DNA of 64,000 nucleotides from Alnus glutinosa. Its lineage: Eukaryota > Streptophyta > Magnoliopsida > Fagales > Betulaceae. Below, one piece after another: positions 45,686 to 57,253 of the stretch. A program made the translations under genes and the position numbers. The notes under the pieces were generated by a model, which saw only the letters and a program-made list of their open reading frames with translations, was not told where the DNA came from and searched no databases. Position 1 is the first letter of the stretch; each line of letters opens with the position of its first letter. Location: NCBI RefSeq assembly GCF_958979055.1, contig NC_084894.1, positions 25,017,616-25,081,615 on the forward strand. The letters run 5' to 3'.

Positions 45686-47279
45686 TTAATTGAGTGGAGA
45701 GTGGTATTGACAATAATTGTTACTTTTGTTCCCACCATTAGATATGCAGAGGAATAGCCTCTCATATGCAGCAGCCATCTTGGTGGCAGTGAACAACTCC
45801 AAACCTCTCTGGAAAGCAACCTGACCTTTGTTCTCCAGAACTCCTCTGCCATCAAGCCAAGCTCTGTAAAGAGCCTCTTTTAATGAAGATACTGTTGGTG
45901 AAAAAGTGTAGCCTATTTCTGTGCCAACCAGCACAGACCCTGTAATGCTGGCAAGCTTTGTAGCCATTACAGGCTTACCAGAAAGCATGGCTTCCAACAG
46001 AGTATGATCCAACCCCTGAGCTCGAAGAGTTGGGTTTACGAAAATATCAATAGCATTATAAAACCTTGCCAGTTGAGCTTGTTCCAGCGGCCCCAGAACC
46101 AGAACATTTACCCCAAGATCTCTGTATCTAACGGCCCAAGGACCGTCGCCGGCGACCAGAACAGCGCTGGTTTCCCGAAATGTTTCATTTTCCTTAAACA
46201 TTTCCCTCAGAGCTTCAAACATTAGCGGATGTCCTTTGTCCTTTACCAACCTCCCTGCCGTTCCCAGAACCAGTAACTTAGAAGCCGGAATGCCAAACTT
46301 CTGCTTAAATTCATTTCCCTTTGTAACATCTGGCTTGAAAATCTCCTCATCTACACCATTAAGAATAATATGAACTCTTTCTTCTGGGATCATGTAGATT
46401 CTTTTCAAGACGTCTCCAGCATGATCACTTGTAGCAACATGGTGGGCATACCTGAAGAAATTCATAATGTAATAAAAAATTAAATATTAAAGAGGATTAA
46501 AGAGAGAAATTAGAAATTCATAAGGTATTGTCTAACAATACCTTTTTATTACTATTCTCACAATACCTTGGGAAGAAATTCACCTCTTCCACAACCTTCA
46601 TAGCTCTTTCAGCCAATGCGTGTGCCTGTTGTTCTTTAGGAGGTCGCAGAATTTCTTGAATGATGTCAGAATGAATGGTTTCATATGCAATCCCATGCCA
46701 AGAAACAGCCAAGTTTGTCAGATACCGCGATCGTGTATGCCGGAGCGCAACACTCTCAGTGTGGATAACATCAAAAGGCCTTCTGGACGAATTTTGAGTC
46801 TGAAATTGCTTCCATACAGAAGCTTGGTCCAGATATCCCGCAGCTGTTGGTTTTGAGAGGTGAAAATATAAATTCCCCATTGGGTATATCGGGAAGGAGG
46901 AGTTTGAGGAAAATGTGGTGAAAATGTGAAGCTCGTGGCCTCTTTTAGCCAGGGCAAGGTGTAGAGTCAAGGCATGCCGTTCAAGCCCTCCTGCATGAGA
47001 TCTGTCAGGCCATTTCTTGACAAAGAGTGCAATCTTAAGCAGTTTTGGAGGCGGTTCAGAGGAAAAGGAAAGACGATTCCATGCAGAAGGGAATGTAAGA
47101 AGGTTAATAGGTTGATTCGGTTTCTGCTTTTGCTCAGTTACTTGGTAACGGGAATAGCATGGCACTGAGTCTGAGCAGTGACACCAATATAGGAATGAGA
47201 TGATTGAGAAGGCAGAGAGGATGAAGATGATGAAGCAGAGAAAACGGAAACTCAAAATAGTGTTATGATTATTTGCCAT
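45686..47279 (-). CDS. GT4-type glycosyltransferase with N-terminal membrane anchor
   Basis: Exons 47279-46567 and 46451-45686 are separated by a 115-base GT-AG intron and join as FFPR|YAHHVATSDHAGD, giving 492 residues; an ATG at 47297 would add six. One hydrophobic helix near residues 10-30 predicts a type II membrane protein, probably Golgi. The N-terminal half has KIALFVKKW and AGGLERHALTLHLALAKRGHELHIFT, the nucleotide-sugar-fold opening of GT4 enzymes. The C-terminal half has LVLGTAGRLVKDKGHPLMFEAL and LDHTLLEAMLSGKPVMAT, the donor-binding E-rich motif. It resembles an uncharacterised plant glycosyltransferase family; the acceptor and the sugar are unknown to me. Confidence 0.88.
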
Positions 47280-47297
47280 GGAAGGCAACTCTACCAA

Positions 47298-48244
47298 TTT
47301 CTTCCTTGAAGAACCCAGTTAAAGAAATGGAAGAGAAATTCAGTTTCAGATATCAAAAATAGATCTTGGACAAAATTGCAATAGTTTATGTAAGATGAAG
47401 TTGCACTAACTTTTTATATTGTGTTTTTTTTCCTCTGTTTCTGGTCCGAAAGGCATTTGCACGTGGTTTCTGCTAGTATAGGCTAAGCCCATCCTGGAAT
47501 GAAGGCCTCTACCAGTTGACTTAACTTCTTCATAGAAGATGATGAACTTTGGTTGAAAAGCAACATCGTTGACCCGATTGACTAATTCTGCCTGCCCCAG
47601 TTATCTCCCTCCTTCAGAATATAGTAAGAAAACAAATCTTGTTGTTTGTGTGTATAATTGTTTGGTCTTATTTATCGTAATCATGGTCTTTTGCACAACA
47701 ACTACATTTTGATTGTATTAGCTTGCCTGATAATAGGGTGAAAATGTTCCTTACAGGTCATGAGTACATTATCAGATTTTTGTATCATCTGATAAAGAAA
47801 TGATAAGTGCAAAAAGAAATCCTATAAACTTTAAAGTAATTCTAAATATTAGCCTCCCATTTTACTCTCATTTTATTGGACTGATGTAACAGTGTCTATA
47901 AGTTCTTAAATTTTTTCCTTTTTAAATAAAGGCTGATCCGAGATCTAATGAACATTGTCACATCGGTCTAATAAGATTGGAGTGAGATGAGAGTTAAGTA
48001 CATAGCATTACTTTGAATTCTAATACAATTGCAAGCAATTGAAACTTTTCTCATGTCCATTGGCCGGCCTCTTGGAGATTTTGCACAATATGGTGATGGC
48101 GTGTTTAAGGGATGATCACACACCAAAACAAGTGTGGTTATCTCTATACTTATTAGATAACTTCCATGAAAGTTAAAAGGAGAAAGGGTGCTACTCTTCA
48201 TGAAGATCGAGTTGCTTGTGGTCTATAATAGACGGGGTTAGAAG
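47298..48244. other. Promoter and spacer upstream of the glycosyltransferase
   Basis: AT-rich non-coding DNA containing the glycosyltransferase promoter. I see no RNA gene, repeat or element with clear ends before the hAT element begins at 48245. Confidence 0.4.
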
Positions 48245-48942
48245 CAGGGCCGGTTCGACATATTTTGGGGCCTTAAGCGAGAAGTTTAAGTTGCATTTTA
48301 TTTAAAATTAAATGTAAATTAAATATTATTTAATTTAAAATTACATTTTTATTTAAAATTCATTCTTCTCGCTTTTTGGGATGCAAAATTACTTATTAAG
48401 TTTTTATATTCAAGTTTTTTTAACATTTCATTTTCAATTGATAATAAGGCTAATCCATTTAATCTTTCTTGTGACATTGTTGATCTTAGGTAGGATTTTA
48501 TTAATTTTAATTTTGAAAAACTTCTTTCTGCAGAAGCAACTGCAATTGGTATTGTTAATAAAATTCAATAAGCGATACTTGCATTAAGAAAATAATCAAG
48601 TCTTTTTATATAATTTAATATGTCAATTGGAACACTTTCTTCTATTTGTAAATTTCTATTAAAACTTTTAGTTTTGAAAATAAATTTAAGCCATCAATAT
48701 CATAATAGATATCATGTTTTAGAAAACCTTCGAGATTAAGACTTTTTTTTTTTTGTTGCAAAAACTATCATGGTCTAGTGATTTTAATTTCTTAAAATTA
48801 AATAAAAAACCAAAAATATTTTCATATATCTAACATTGTTCAAACCTACTCTGAATTGAAGAAATAGCTTGATCTATTATATAAGAAATAATTAATTCTA
48901 AAAGATTTTTCAGCAGATTGTGTTGTTTTGTCATTGACAATT

Positions 48943-49866
48943 TAGGGTTGGCAATTTTTGACACGACCTACAAACCCAACATAAACACGACATGAAAATA
49001 CAGGGTTTAGGTTTGGGTAATCGGGTCAACCCGATTATGACCCATTTATAATCGCGTCTAGAGGGTCAACCGGCGAGTAACCTGCCAGACACGGTTATAT
49101 ATATATATATATATATAAAAGAAAAAGAAACTTCAAGAAACTGTAGAAACCTAGCTGAGCCTTTTCTGGTTATATTTCTTTGTGTATAACCAGAAACTTC
49201 GACAATTTGAAAATATAACCAGAAACTTCACGCAGCAACGACCGTTGAAGTTCAGCTCTTGAAGTCGAAGGTGAGCTCCACCACGCAACCCTCCAAAATG
49301 GCATCGTCCCCAACGGCTTGTTCACCGTTCACGCCATCTGAGGTTCAGCGCTGTCTTTTCGAGTTTTCAGTTTGCGAACTTGGGAGCCCTAGATTTGGTG
49401 CTTGACTGCTTGTTGGCTGTGAACACGATTTTCCGTGCAATCTGGATTTGGAAACCATAGGGATCACCGGATTGGATTGCTTCTCTCGTTGGATTGTGTT
49501 GTTTGCTTGTTTGGTTTTCTCCTGTGACTACAATGCGAATTGGGGTTTTGCCGTTCTGGGGTGGGTACGGAGATTAGGGTTCAGACAAAGAGTCAAAGAC
49601 GATCCTTCATCCTTCATCCTTCTTCTTCTTTGGACGATTGTCATGATTCGGGAGTCTTGGACGAAGCTTCTTGGCTTTTGCCTTCTTCAGTTCTTCTTCT
49701 TCACAACGGGTTACTCAGGTTGTGTTCGGGTAACTCGGTTGATATACGGGTCGTGTTCGGGTTTAAGAATTCGACTTGATTAATAATTGGGTCGGGTTCG
49801 TGTTGGACCCGATTATGTAATCAGGTTGACACAAACCCGACCCATGAACCCGAATTGCCAAGCCTA
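48943..49866. mobile_element. Non-autonomous hAT-like element inserted in the transposase gene
   Basis: The inverted ends TAGGGTTGGCAATT and AATTGCCAAGCCTA (13 of 14 positions) flank 924 bases. The octamers TGACAATT (48935-48942) and TGACAATC (49867-49874) agree at seven of eight, a hAT-size target duplication. The terminal regions are rich in GGGTT/AACCC words (CCCGAC, GGGTCGGGTT). The interior, about 49200-49700, is GC-richer with a short open frame (MASSPTACSPFTPSEVQR) that could be captured host DNA, but I do not recognise it. Confidence 0.8.
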
Positions 49867-50387
49867 TGACAATCTCATCAAATTGTTTCTTTCAACGAAT
49901 TATACGTTTTTCATGAAATACATGTTATATTTCCATTTTAGTTGCAATCTCTTTAGATGAAATCATAGCAGATGTAAATCTATTTTCTCTGTAATTTTTA
50001 AAATAAGAAATAAGACTTCTTAATTGATCTATAGCAACATCAATATGCATGTCTTTTGATTGTAAATTTTTACTAACAGTATTAACGGCAAATAATATAT
50101 TATACCAAATAGTCATGCTTAATAAGAATTCAAGAATTTGGATAGTAAGTTATATATCATACCAAATATTCAAGGACTTTTGGTAACTAACATTTTTTTT
50201 TTAATCACTGATCAGATATGGAATGATTTTAAGGACTTAAATGGTAAGTTATAGGGAAAGAATGAAAATGGAAAAGAAGAGAGAAATTCAAATTTGAATA
50301 ACATCGACTTGGATAGAAAAATTGCTATAAAAAAAAAATGAAAACTTATAGGGTAGGATTTGAAATATTGAAAACTTAATTAGAGAC

Positions 50388-50760
50388 TTTCCATCTTCTT
50401 GCCTTTTAGCATTTATTTATTTATATATTTTATATTGATTCTTCATCCTTGAACGTTGGAGCCGGTTGGACTTAAGGAACGTTGGACACTTGGACTTAAT
50501 AATTAAGTCTTATTTTTTGAACCAGACTTTCCATCTTCTTACTTCTTAGCATTTTTTTTTTTTTTTTTTTTTTCATTCTATATTTTTCTTTCGAACTTGA
50601 TTATTATTATTAATTTTTTTTTTTTAATGAGACTTTCCATCTTCTTACTTCTTAGTATTTATTTTATTCGATATTGATTCTTGAACGTTGGACTTAAGGT
50701 GTAATTAATTTTTTGAATGTTAGCCGGACTTACAGTTGATCTTAATTAAGTCTTATTTTT
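50388..50760. repeat. Irregular repeat of about 110-130 bp in three parts
   Basis: GACTTTCCATCTTCTT followed by CTTCTTAGCATT or a close variant occurs near 50387, 50525 and 50633. GAACGTTGGACTTAA and TTAAGTCTTATTTTT words recur between them. It lies inside the right part of the decayed hAT element. Confidence 0.65.
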
Positions 50761-51053
50761 TTAACGTTGGTAATTAATTAAGGCCTTCAATTTATTTATT
50801 TTTTGTTTTGAAAATAAATCTTCATTGATATTTCGTAATTGGGGGCCTTCTTAAATCGGGGCCCCTGCATTATAATAATGCCTTTATTAATTTTATTTTT
50901 ACCATATTTTGGAGTCTTATTAAAGTGTATTGATAATAATTAAGGCCTTCTTTTTCTTAATTTTTATTAATATTTTTCTTATTGGGGGCCTTAAGAGGCC
51001 GCCAAATCCACCTAAGACTCTGGCCGGCCCCGGTACTTTGAGGACAAGATTTA

Positions 51054-51368
51054 GGGTCCGTTTGGGTTTGCGATTTCAAAAAGTGCGATTTAAAATAACG
51101 ATTTTAAAATGTACGATTTGAAAAAAGTGATTTTTAAAAACGCAGTTAAGCGTTTGGCAAAATCGCAGTTTAGCCTTTAAAATCGCGAATTTACCTTTAA
51201 AATCCTCCGTTTTCAAAAAAGCACCATCTTATTTGCGATTTGAAAAAGCTGATTTTCTACGTTTTCAAATCGCAAGTTTTAAAAACGCAGTTCCCAAACG
51301 ATCTATGTTCTGCGATTTGGTTTAAAATCGTACTTATTGTCTACGAAATCGCAATTCCAAACGCACCC
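51054..51368. mobile_element. PIF/Harbinger (Tourist-like) MITE with TTA target duplication
   Basis: The ends GGGTCCGTTTGGGTTTGCGA and TCGCAATTCCAAACGCACCC are inverted repeats of about 24 bases. The triplet TTA flanks both sides (51051-51053, 51369-51371), as PIF/Harbinger elements require. The interior is a diffuse palindrome of GATTTGAAAA/TTTTCAAATC words and has no coding capacity. It starts about 20 bases after the hAT element's right end. Confidence 0.9.
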
Positions 51369-51371
51369 TTA

Positions 51372-52774
51372 CTTTTATCTTCTGATCAACCATTTTCTCT
51401 TTGTTTTTCTATTGGATTTCTACCCTAACGGGAACAAAACCTTCCATAATCTTGCATTGATTTTTCTTCAAAAAGTTCCAACACATTCAAGGTAGAAAGA
51501 GAGAGAGATTGCTTGGTAAGGAGGTAGCTAGGTGGCACAACCCCAAGCTGAGTTAAGACCAAGATCGCAAGAAACTTCAAAATCAAATCCCATCTATAGA
51601 TTTAATTTCCTACTTATTCTTTTTGCTGTCCTTTGTAAATAAGCTTTTGCTTCAGTTCGCCTACTTGAGAGAGAAAGAGCAACAGTAGTTGAGGTTTCTT
51701 AACTATTCGTCTATTATCTGTACTCATGAAACTAGCTAAAACTGCAGCATGCATCCGCTTTTAAAACGACTGCTGGATAGAAACATCTTTGTTTTGCGTA
51801 CGTTCTTATTAAGAACAAACAGTTGAGAAAGCTACCTGCAGCCAACAATATCGCTTCAGGCTTCAATCTTCATGGACTTTTCATTTCAAAGTACGAAAAT
51901 ATGAAATACCTCATACTAGTATAGGATGTCGGAATAAGCTTTCTATTTGTTCCTGTTTAATTTTCAATTAATTCACTAATAAAAGGCTTACTAATTATGA
52001 ATAAAAATTTAGCTGTTAAAGTCGCTGCATGTTAAATTACCAATCTTCGTACAATCTTAATTAGGGGAGTCGAGATTATAAATTCAAACTTTAACTCTAC
52101 ACTTTATTTTTCATTTTCAATTAAAATACTTAATGTATTATTTGGTTTTACACGTGACGATCAGTGTTAAAGTATTAGTTAGGATAAGTTATTGCTAATC
52201 ATGGAAGCAGGTAAAAATCACTTCTGCTTCATTTTAAGAACCATATTTTGTAGGAAGGAAAATGTTTTGACTTGAACAGAACGTATGTCAGAGGAAATTG
52301 ATTGTCTTTGAAACCACTCTAAAGTTTTTTTTTCTAACAACTGGCCCTTCTAAAATACCCATATTTAATAACATCTTCTGTCTAAACTTGCCGAGTTAAT
52401 GATCTCCATCACCTACTCGCACCTATATAAGTAGCAAAGCTTTTAAAGATCACAAACAGACACAATAGTACACTGCAAAAAAAAAAAAAAAAAAAATTTA
52501 CAACAGAGTGAACAGAAGGGCAGGTTAATTAGTCTTTCCAGTCTCACTGGAAAACCCAGTTCATATTATACTCCCAAGTCCCAAACACATCGATCTCAAG
52601 CTCCTTCAGGCCTATAGAACCCCAAGCAAACCCTTCACCTACTCTCAAACTCCAAGTCTCACAAAAACAGCTTCGAGGAATGCACAGGTGACACTCCAGT
52701 ACTGTAACTTGCTCAGCACGTACAAGAACACACTCAAGGAGATATAAAAGTGAGAGAGAGAGAGAGAGACGAAA
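51372..52774. other. Spacer, promoter and 5' leader of the laccase gene
   Basis: No gene recognised. The distal part is AT-rich. The proximal part carries a TATA box at 52424-52431 and a long leader with a 21-base A-run at 52476-52497 and a (GA)n at 52753-52768 just before the ATG. Confidence 0.5.
52411..52431 (+). promoter_or_regulatory. Laccase core promoter: SMRE-like site plus TATA box
   Basis: TATATAAG at 52424-52431 is a consensus TATA box about 345 bases before the laccase ATG. ACCTACT at 52411-52417, seven bases upstream of it, fits the secondary-wall MYB-responsive element ACC(A/T)A(A/C)(T/C); a second ACCTACT is in the leader at 52637-52643. Control by secondary-wall MYBs is an inference from these short matches. 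Confidence 0.5.
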
Positions 52775-55700
52775 ATGGGTGTTTTTCTTCTTTCATCGCC
52801 AGCATTTCCGGGAGTCTTTCTATTCTTATTCATTACATTGTGTCTCATCCCTGAGCTTGCACTTGCAGGCATAACCAGGCACTACAAGTTTGATGTATGT
52901 TTTGCATGCCTCTCGCCTCTCGCCTCTCGATCAGCACCTAAATTTCATTTTAGATTTTCTTTCTACTACGCTTTTCTTCGATCTTCTCTCTTTTATTTAT
53001 TTATTTATTTTAATTTTTTATAGAAACTTCACTTACACCTCCGAAGATTAAACTGTTTTGCACTGTATATTTAAAAATTAAAAATTTACAATATTGGTAT
53101 CCCATGTTCCGGTCCCTAACCTTTTAATTTCACCCATGGCCACACTGTGGATCTGGACTGACAACGGACGGCCATGCTGTGGGGTTGGAGTGGGCCCCTA
53201 GAATTTTCAGATTTTTTTTTTTTTTTTTCAAAAAAATAAAGCATTTTGACAAAGAAAAAAAGAGAGTGAAATTAAAAAAGGTTAATACATGAGACACCGA
53301 CATTATAAATTTTTAAACTTAAAAGATAATGATTGAAAACCGCTTATACTTCGAGGTAAGTGAAGGTTTCTTTTTCTTCTTTTTTTTTTTTCTTCTTTTT
53401 TATGTTGACAGTTTAGAATTATTTTCTGTAGATCGTATTGCAAAATGTAACACGACTGTGCCACAGAAAGAGCATTGTGACAGTAAATGGCCAGTTTCCT
53501 GGGCCTCGCATTGTAGCTAGGGAGGGTGACCGCCTTCTTATCAAGGTGGTCAACCATGTCCACAACAATATCTCCATCCACTGGTAACATACTTTCTTGC
53601 TTTATATATATATATATAATTAATATTTCTAACAATTTTTGTTGGAACTTGAGATCTAAAAGCAATAATGAAAATTTCTTTAAAACAGGCATGGCATTCG
53701 ACAGGTTCAAACTGGGTGGGCTGATGGGCCAGCATATGTAACACAATGTCCCATACAAACTAGCCAGAGCTATGTGTACAACTTCACCACTGCAGGCCAA
53801 AGAGGCACTCTTTTCTGGCATGCCCACATATCCTGGCTAAGATCAACTGTCTATGGTGTTAGAAATAATAGACATATTATTCTTTAGGCTAACATGCGCA
53901 GCGGAAAAAAACAAAATAGGTTTAGGCTTACCTCTAGTCATATTTGCTCAAGCGTCTCCACGATCCATCTGAAGAACAAGAAAATGTTATTTGAGGGATC
54001 TTCTAACCTATGCCTATGACTGTATTGCCGTACTGATGGTGTACACAGGCTGTTTATTTATAGGCTAGGTCAGGGACCCTCAAATATGGTAAGTACCGTA
54101 TTGTTCCTCCCATCAAGGAAACAATATTATTAATTGATTTTAAATCAATTAATCGATTCCATTACGGTAATTTAATTAATTAAATTACCTAACCGTAATA
54201 CCGTATATACTATTTATTTATTAAATTATTAATAAATACTTCCTTATGTGGCATATAGGCCATATATGGAGATAAAATCTTACATATGGTCCTCTTATCA
54301 TTCTTCCCAAGCGTGGCGTTCCTTACCCATTTCCCAAACCCTACAAGGAAGTTCCCATCATCTTCGGTACTCTCAACTACATATATTATCATTAGCTACA
54401 CGTAGTTTAGTCTTATATATATGTATATATTTTCCCTCTGATTATCCATAATAATACAAATTTCAATGCAAAAAACATTTCAGGAGAGTGGTGGAATGTA
54501 GATACTGAGGTAGTAATCAACCAAGCCCTGCAAACAGGAGGCGGCCCAAATGTCTCTGATGCCTATACAATCAATGGACTTCCAGGTCCACTCTATAACT
54601 GTTCTGCTAAAGGTAAAAAACTTTGAAATGAGTAATAGTTTAATATAGTATCAGAACAAAATCTCGGAATTCACCTCTTATTTTGGCAGACACGTTCAAG
54701 CTGAAAGTGAAGCCTGGGAAGACTTATCTTCTCCGACTAATCAATGCAGCACTCAATGACGAGCTTTTCTTCAGCATTGCAAACCACAGCCTCACTGTTG
54801 TTGAAGCCGATGCTGTTTATGTCAAACCCTTTGAGACCAACACAGTTCTCATAGCCCCAGGACAGACCACGAATGTTGTTCTAAACACCAAAGCCGAATT
54901 CCCAAACGCAACATTCTTCATGACCGCTAGACCATATGTGACTGGCCTGGGCACTTTCGACAACTCCACTGTCGCAGGTATTCTAGAATATCATGAATTT
55001 CCACGCAAAACTACCCTTTATTCAGCTGCCTCCATTGGAAACCTTCCACTCTTCAAACCCGTTCTTCCTCCTCTAAACGACACTTCATTTGCGACAAATT
55101 TCACGAATAAACTCCGTAGCTTAGCAAGTGCTCAATTCCCAGCAAATGTCCCTCAAAAAGTCGACAGGCGCTTCTTCTTCACAATAGGTCTTGGAACAAT
55201 CCCCTGCCCACGTAACCAAACATGCCTAGGGCCTAATGGAACAATGTTTGCAGCTTCTGTCAATAACATATCTTTTGCACTCCCATCCAGAGCCCTCCTC
55301 CAAGCCCACTTCTTTGGGCAATCCAAAGGGGTTTATTCTCCTGACTTTCCAAGCAGTCCCATCTTTCCCTTTAACTACACGGGCACCCCACCAAACAACA
55401 CAATGGCGAGCAATGGGACAAAGCTAGTAGTGTTGCCTTTTAACACTAGCGTGGAGCTTGTCATGCTGGACACAAGCATTCTTGGCGCTGAGAGCCACCC
55501 TCTCCATCTTCATGGCTTTAATTTCTTTGTCGTCGGGCAAGGTTTTGGGAACTTTGATCCGAATGAGGACCCTGCGAAGTTCAATCTTGTTGACCCTGTT
55601 GAAAGAAACACTCTGGGTATTCCTTCAGGGGGTTGGGTGGCTATCCGGTTTCTAGCAGATAACCCAGGTGAGTAAGGAAGAGCAGCATAATATCATTATA

Positions 55701-56001
55701 ATTCATACAGTTAAATTAAGTTAATTATAACAAGTTCATTCCTTTTTTATATTCAACAAATATTGCCATCAAATGTTTTCTATCATTTCATAGGAAAGAT
55801 TTCATTCTGGGAATTTTGAATTCTTTACGTCATATATGATGATAATGTGATGCCAATTATGTGGCAACAGGGGTTTGGTTCATGCATTGCCACCTGGAGA
55901 TCCACACCAGCTGGGGTTTGAGGATGGCTTGGGTGGTCCTAGATGGAAAGCTTCCAAATCAGAAGCTGCATCCTCCACCGGCAGATCTTCCCAAGCGTTG
56001 A
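52775..56001 (+). CDS. Laccase (multicopper oxidase), exon 3 interrupted by a solo LTR
   Basis: Plant laccases are secreted copper oxidases that polymerise monolignols in secondary walls. Exons: 52775-52894, 53432-53583, 53689-53856 continuing at 54290-54366, 54484-54612, 54690-55667 and 55871-56001; introns are GT-AG and in phase. A signal peptide ends near residue 31 (LALA). Copper motifs are all present: HWHG (90-93), FWHAH (133-137), HPLHLHG, and [12 protein letters not shown] near the end. Counting only laccase sequence the coding length would be 584 codons, normal for the family. A 428-bp LTR lies inside codon 147 (after STVYG), with a TATGG duplication. Unless transcripts splice it out, the product would end soon after exon 3 enters the LTR, without the later copper ligands. 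Everything downstream looks undamaged, so the insertion may be young, may be one allele, or may be tolerated by splicing. Confidence 0.9.
53857..54284 (-). mobile_element. Solo LTR, probably Ty1/copia, inside the laccase exon
   Basis: The 428-bp sequence starts TGTTAGAAAT and ends ATCTTACA on the plus strand, so it has TG…CA ends. It is flanked by a perfect 5-bp target duplication TATGG (53852-53856, 54285-54289). A TATA-like box (CTATAAATA on the minus strand, about 54055-54063) and a terminal TTTCCGCTGCGCATGTTA-type stretch near its minus-strand 3' end suggest a copia LTR in antisense to the gene. No internal retroelement sequence remains, as after recombination between two LTRs. With one LTR its age cannot be measured here, but the perfect duplication fits a fairly recent event. 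Confidence 0.88.
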
Positions 56002-56454
56002 TCTTTTGTCTGATCGATCACTAGCTACTTGTTTCACTCCGACCAGAAACAGTGCCAAAAATTTTTATGACCCATTCTAAATTGTGGTTGGCCCTTCTTC
56101 TGCATTTGACATGGGCTGACTGTATTCAATAATTACTTTGTTTATCCATGTGGAGCTAGGGAAAGATAAAAGAGTGGCCGGACAATTTTTGTAACATCGA
56201 GATTTCTAATGTCCATCCGGAAGACCTTAATAATATTTTCAAGAGTACCTTAATAATAATGCCAGACTATTTTTCTCAATGGATTTTTGAGTGCTCTTAG
56301 ATTGGGTATTTGCAAGTATTATTCTAGATATTCAAGTGGTATATATAGTCCGGCCAATACCGGCCGGGACGAAAGACGAATCAATGGAGAAACCACAAAT
56401 TTCAGACAAACGTTGGGTTCAACATGAAACATATACAAACTTGGATTGAAAGGC

Positions 56455-57054
56455 CTAGCGAGTAAAGGCGTAGAGCACAAGAAAGACATAAATGAAGAGC
56501 GCCAAAGGAACCAAAATCACCAGAGGACCAATTGCAGCCAAAGTATCCCAACTCCGACAACCCAATACCCCCATCTTGATCTGAACCAAGTCCACCAGCG
56601 CCATCATCAAGAACCCACACCCGAAAACCGACCCGAATGCCGAAACCAGTATCCCGACCCGCAGCGTCGCCGTGTTAAGATGCCCCATGGTGACACTCAA
56701 CACCTCGCCGCCACCACCGATATTCCTAACTTCACTGCCACGTTTGCTAATCTTGATGGCCTGTTTGAGAGCCAAGGCGATGAGGCTGGAGAAGAGGAAG
56801 GAGCTGAAGGAGTAGACGTGGAAGGTCACCAGGTCTTCGGCAATGGCGGAGCCGGCCACGCACGTGCCGCCGACGAGCGTGGAGGAGGGGTCGATGGTGG
56901 GGTTCCACGAGAGGCCGAGGAAGAGCGCGAGAGTGAAAAGCGAGTTGACGTTGAAGATGCCGTCCAAGGCCATGATGTGGATGGCCGTTGACGTTAGTTT
57001 GTGGCGTGAGAGTGACACGTCGGACATCTGTGGCCGTGGGGTGGTGGCGGACAT
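56455..57054 (-). CDS. MEE60-like four-helix membrane protein of unknown function
   Basis: An intronless frame of 199 residues from the ATG at 57054 (MSATTPRPQMSDVSLSRHKL). Four hydrophobic segments are visible: the ALDGIFNVNSLFTLALFLGL region, VYSFSSFLFSSLIALALKQA, LRVGILVSAFGSVFGCGFLMMAL, and GPLVILVPLALFIYVFLVLYAF. The HIMALDGIFNVNSLFT opening and VDLVQIKMGVLGC near the end match my memory of Arabidopsis MEE60 and its paralogues, small plant membrane proteins without a known biochemical role. Alternative in-frame starts exist at 57090 (MKDKKNVSS) and 57243, the latter only 11 bases from the tRNA-Asp gene and so less likely. Confidence 0.65.
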   Translation of the reverse strand: MSATTPRPQMSDVSLSRHKLTSTAIHIMALDGIFNVNSLFTLALFLGLSWNPTIDPSSTLVGGTCVAGSAIAEDLVTFHVYSFSSFLFSSLIALALKQAIKISKRGSEVRNIGGGGEVLSVTMGHLNTATLRVGILVSAFGSVFGCGFLMMALVDLVQIKMGVLGCRSWDTLAAIGPLVILVPLALFIYVFLVLYAFTR

Positions 57055-57253
57055 GGAAGCCAAGGAAGAAACATTTTTTTTGTCTTTCATGAAACCGAAT
57101 TTGTGTGGTGGTTTGGCTTTGTCCCGAAACAGTTGAGAAGTGGCGTTAAAGTTAGAAACTCTGGAATCCGAACGTGGCGTGTCTTCTCCGGCAAGGCAAG
57201 AGTCGCAGAGGAAACATAAAATGTGAGAGTTTAACAAAAACACGAGAAAAAAA

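Larger units (their letters stand above)
48245..51033 (-). mobile_element. Decayed hAT transposon (ZMYM/TTF-type transposase) with a nested insertion
   Basis: The left end CAGGGCCGG and the right end CCGGCCCCG look like inverted hAT termini, with GGGGCCTTAAG/CTTAAGAGGCC-like blocks just inside. Minus-strand frames are clear transposase relics: 50116-49925 (MTIWYNILFAVNTVSKNLQS…, NYRENRFTSAMISSKEIA), then about 48935-48780 (YFLYIIDQAISSIQSRFEQ) and 48600-48440 (ASAERSFSKLKLIKSYLRST, MSQERLNGLALLSIE). The last part is the hAT C-terminal dimerisation domain. The transposase is split by the 924-bp element at 48943-49866 and also carries stops. Target duplications were not recognisable. Confidence 0.8.

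Noticed and set aside
49448-49783. Open frame of 111 codons inside the nested hAT-like element
   Set aside because: Lies within non-autonomous element sequence and overlaps another frame of similar length; no recognisable domain.
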